Shown here piece after piece: positions 4,575-6,529 of a stretch of DNA of 6,529 nucleotides. The stretch is from Scytonema sp. UIC 10036 (GTDB lineage Bacteria; Cyanobacteriota; Cyanobacteriia; Cyanobacteriales; Nostocaceae). Each line of letters starts with the position of its first letter. Position 1 is the first letter of the stretch. The notes under the pieces were generated by a model that did not search any database, had not been told where the DNA came from, and was given only the letters and a program-made list of their open reading frames with translations. The position numbers and the translations under genes are program-made. The stretch lies in NCBI RefSeq assembly GCF_009725235.1, contig NZ_WJFC01000358.1, positions 1 through 6,529 of the forward strand. Reading direction: 5' to 3'.

Positions 4575-5600
4575 ATGAAAGCTGTCTACCACTTCTCAAA
4601 GAATATGAAGGCTTCTAAGGTCAAAGGTTCATTGTATCAGTTGATTGGATACCCTTTTAGAGGATTGATGAAGTTAGCAAAAAAATCGAAGTGGCTTCAA
4701 ATAGCTTTTCAACTAGAGGGTTCAGTTATTGAATCAATTTTGAGACGCGTTATTGCCTGTGGTATTTTTAGTTTTGTCATTTCTATTTTTTATCATTTTA
4801 AACTGCCTGTCTCCCAACCAATACTTGCTAATGTGATTCCCAGCATTGTTTTAGGTTTATTATTAGTTTTTCGTACTAATACAGCTTACGATCGCTTTTG
4901 GGAAGGAAGAAAAGTTTGGGGTAATATAGTTAATGATGTCCGAAATTTAGCTAGGCAAATTTGGGTTTCAGTAGATGAAATTAACCCGGAAGATAAAGAG
5001 AAAAAGATAGGTATTTTACGACTCATAGTTGCTTTTGCTGTAGCAACAAAACTACATTTGCGCGGACAAGGTGTTAATGAAGAGTTGGAAGAACTAATGC
5101 CAATTTCTAAGTATCTGACGTTGAAAACAATGAACAACCCTCCCTTGGAAATAGCTTTCTGGATTGGGGATTATTTACAATTACAGTACAATCGTAATTG
5201 TATAAATAGTTATCAGTTAACAGCATTACAAGAATTATTAAATAGCTTAGTAGACAGTTTGGGAGCTTGCGAGCGGATTTTAAAAACTCCTATGCCGCTA
5301 GCTTATGCCATTCATCTCAAACAATTGCTGTTACTTTATTGTCTCTTGTTACCTTTTCAACTAGTAGAGAGTTTGGGTTGGTGGACGGGTATAATCGCTG
5401 CTTTAGTTAGTTTTACTTTGTTCGGTATCGAAGCGATTGGTATAGAGATCGAAAATCCTTTTGGTCTCGACAAAAATGACTTGCCTTTAGATACTATTTG
5501 TACCACTATGAAAAAGAACATTAACGACTTAATCAGTCTGACTCCTAGCGTTCACTTAAGAGTAGAAAACGGGACGGAAACAGTGACCAGTAATCAGTGA
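4575..5600 (+). CDS. bestrophin-family ion channel
   Basis: This 341-residue inner-membrane protein matches the bacterial bestrophin family (formerly UPF0187). The key signature is RTNTAYDRFWEGRKVWG (100-116), directly after two hydrophobic segments (about 56-75 and 83-99). Two more membrane segments lie at about 249-265 and 270-290, followed by the conserved IEIENPFGLDKNDLPL stretch (290-305), typical of the family's cytoplasmic neck. Bestrophins form pentameric channels: animal members pass chloride or bicarbonate, and a characterised bacterial one passes cations, so the ion here cannot be stated. The ATG at 4575 follows AGGAC by 8 nt, inside a hairpin. A second in-frame ATG at 4605 would remove ten residues but has no better site. 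The last codons and the stop come from a heptamer repeat, so the extreme C-terminus is probably not conserved. It converges on the M28 gene with a 20-nt gap. Confidence 0.95.
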   Translation: MKAVYHFSKNMKASKVKGSLYQLIGYPFRGLMKLAKKSKWLQIAFQLEGSVIESILRRVIACGIFSFVISIFYHFKLPVSQPILANVIPSIVLGLLLVFRTNTAYDRFWEGRKVWGNIVNDVRNLARQIWVSVDEINPEDKEKKIGILRLIVAFAVATKLHLRGQGVNEELEELMPISKYLTLKTMNNPPLEIAFWIGDYLQLQYNRNCINSYQLTALQELLNSLVDSLGACERILKTPMPLAYAIHLKQLLLLYCLLLPFQLVESLGWWTGIIAALVSFTLFGIEAIGIEIENPFGLDKNDLPLDTICTTMKKNINDLISLTPSVHLRVENGTETVTSNQ

Positions 5601-5616
5601 CCAGTGACCGATGACT
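5582..5616. repeat. heptamer tandem repeat AGTGACC spanning the bestrophin stop
   Basis: Five seven-base units run from 5582 to 5616: AGTGACC, AGTAATC, AGTGACC, AGTGACC, GATGACT. The first two and part of the third lie in the bestrophin reading frame, and the third unit supplies its TGA stop (5598-5600). The rest fills most of the 20-nt gap to the convergent M28 stop. It belongs to the STRR class of heptamers known in heterocystous cyanobacteria. Confidence 0.8.
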
Positions 5617-5620
5617 CTTG

Positions 5621-6487
5621 TTACAATCGCCGAATCCCCATTTCTAAACCCTGACACACCCCAGTTAAAAAATCTAAATCCAAAGTCGCAATTGTATCAC
5701 TGGGTTTGTGATAGTGAGGATTTCGCATAAATGCCGTGTCTGTTACCATAATTGCTGGGTAACCAGCATCCCAAAAAGGAGCATGATCGCTTCGTCTTGT
5801 TTGAGGCACGATTAAACCTCTGTTCGGTACTGGTAGCCACTGGCTGGGTACACCCGCTTTGCGAATACTGCGGCTGAGAGAAATGACATCGCGGATTGTC
5901 CGCCAATTACCAATGAGAGCTATAAAATCACCACGATTTGGGTAGAATTTTTCCAAAGGAGGTGGGTATGCTTGGGACCCTGGTGTTGGATCGCAGTAAC
6001 CTAACATTTCTAAAGAAATCATCAGGCGTAGCGATCGCACCTCTTGCTTGAGCTTGGCTGCATAGTCACTACTACCTAACAAGCCGTACTCCTCCATATC
6101 AAATGCTACAAGTTGTAAAGGATACTTGCCTGGTTGAGTTGCGAACATTCTTGCCAATTCTAAGAGTACTGCGACACCTGTAGCATTATCATCAGCTCCT
6201 TTAGTTCCCGGTACTGCATCGTAATGAGCACCAATTAAAATTGGTGGCAAATCCCCTTTGCTCGAATGAGTAGCAGGTAAATTTAATATGAAGTTTTTGT
6301 AGGTTTTCGCCCGGACACTAAAGGTGTGGATTTCCACACTTCCCCAGAGGGCAAATTGTTGACAAATGTATTCTTGGACGAAGAAATGTCCGGCACTTGC
6401 CAGATAGGGATCGCGATCGCGAGCTATATAAGTGAGGTGGTTTTCCAGTTGATTCTTGAGATTCACAAACAAACAAGTATGAAACAC
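5621..6487 (-). CDS. M28-family zinc peptidase (aminopeptidase-like)
   Basis: This 288-residue protein shows the full M28 metal site. GAHYD carries His88 and Asp90, GADDNATG the bridging Asp99, and DMEEYGLLGS the catalytic Glu132 and zinc ligand Glu133. SLEMLGY has Glu160, where many relatives have Asp, and HYHKPSDT supplies His260. These enzymes use two zinc ions to remove N-terminal amino acids; the exact substrate is unknown. No signal peptide is obvious, so it is probably cytoplasmic. The given start is GTG at 6487, but no Shine-Dalgarno sequence precedes it. An in-frame GTG at 6466 would give a protein beginning MNLKNQLENH, which fits the usual start of relatives better. Two HIP1 octamers lie within the gene. 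It appears to be a single-gene unit and is convergent with the bestrophin without a visible terminator between them. Confidence 0.94.
   Translation of the reverse strand: MFHTCLFVNLKNQLENHLTYIARDRDPYLASAGHFFVQEYICQQFALWGSVEIHTFSVRAKTYKNFILNLPATHSSKGDLPPILIGAHYDAVPGTKGADDNATGVAVLLELARMFATQPGKYPLQLVAFDMEEYGLLGSSDYAAKLKQEVRSLRLMISLEMLGYCDPTPGSQAYPPPLEKFYPNRGDFIALIGNWRTIRDVISLSRSIRKAGVPSQWLPVPNRGLIVPQTRRSDHAPFWDAGYPAIMVTDTAFMRNPHYHKPSDTIATLDLDFLTGVCQGLEMGIRRL
6031..6038. other. HIP1 octamer GCGATCGC
   Basis: This perfect highly iterated palindrome, GCGATCGC, lies inside the M28 peptidase gene. HIP1 is strongly over-represented in many cyanobacterial genomes and supports the assignment of the host. 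Confidence 0.9.
6413..6420. other. second HIP1 octamer, inside a 12-base palindrome
   Basis: GCGATCGC sits in the longer palindrome TCGCGATCGCGA (6411-6422), encoding the ARDRD stretch near the start of the M28 peptidase. It is the second of two HIP1 sites in this gene; none was seen in the rest of the window. Confidence 0.9.
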
Positions 6488-6506
6488 AGTTTAATTAAAG
6501 GAATCA

Positions 6507-6529
6507 GGGGTTAGGGGCTAGGGGTTAGG
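6507..6529. repeat. heptamer tandem repeat GGGGTTA/GGGGCTA at the window edge
   Basis: GGGGTTA (6507-6513), GGGGCTA (6514-6520) and GGGGTTA (6521-6527) are followed by GG, and the array runs off the end of the window, so its length is unknown. It lies about 20 bases upstream of the M28 start, where the promoter might be expected. It is a third heptamer family, distinct from those at 876-958 and 5582-5616. Confidence 0.8.

Noticed and set aside
4568..4620. Upstream mini-frame starting at ATG 4568, overlapping the bestrophin start
   Set aside because: It has only 16 codons, its start is 7 nt from the real ATG and shares the same weak ribosome site, and there is no sign of conservation.
6507..6529. 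Telomere-like repeat (CCCTAA resemblance on the minus strand)
   Set aside because: Units are seven bases with a T/C variant and occur next to a bacterial gene; a cyanobacterial heptamer array explains them better.

Overview
The window looks like a stretch of chromosome or plasmid from a filamentous, probably heterocyst-forming cyanobacterium (Nostocales type). This rests on two HIP1 octamers GCGATCGC (6031-6038, 6413-6420), several seven-base tandem repeats of the STRR kind known from these genomes, A+T-rich intergenic DNA, and protein families common in cyanobacteria. No rRNA, tRNA, CRISPR array, transposase or phage gene is visible. I cannot name the species.

Layout. 1-510 is A+T-rich and non-coding, with a few hairpins. 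511-864 (+) is a small ComFB-like protein. It converges on a two-gene minus-strand operon (1516 to 962) of DUF2945 and DUF3140 proteins; between them lies a 26-bp perfect hairpin made of heptamer repeats. 1517-2010 has no gene: it holds a minus-strand promoter candidate, a nested inverted-repeat element (1643-1740), and two TCTATAGA palindromes just before the next gene. 2011-2823 (+) is a protein with an N-terminal LRAT/NlpC-P60-like catalytic domain and a long glycine/alanine-rich hydrophobic tail. 2824-3153 is non-coding with a decayed repeat. 4213 to 3154 (-) is a three-gene cassette: a small unknown protein, a clan AA (retropepsin-like) aspartic protease, and a paralogue of the first protein. 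4214-4574 is intergenic with repeat remnants and a hairpin covering the likely ribosome binding site of the next gene. 4575-5600 (+) is a bestrophin-family channel. 5621-6487 (-) is a zinc M28-family peptidase, convergent with the bestrophin. The window ends inside a third heptamer repeat.

How the genes relate. Only two sets look like functional units from spacing: DUF2945-DUF3140 (9-nt gap, with the second gene's ribosome binding site inside the last two codons of the first) and the small protein-protease-small protein cassette (4-nt ATGA overlap, then a 17-nt gap). The LRAT-like gene, the bestrophin and the M28 peptidase appear to be single-gene units. The most promising candidates for undescribed biology are the protease cassette with its duplicated partner, and the LRAT-like enzyme with a membrane-type tail behind a paired-palindrome promoter region. 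Neither can be assigned a function from sequence alone.
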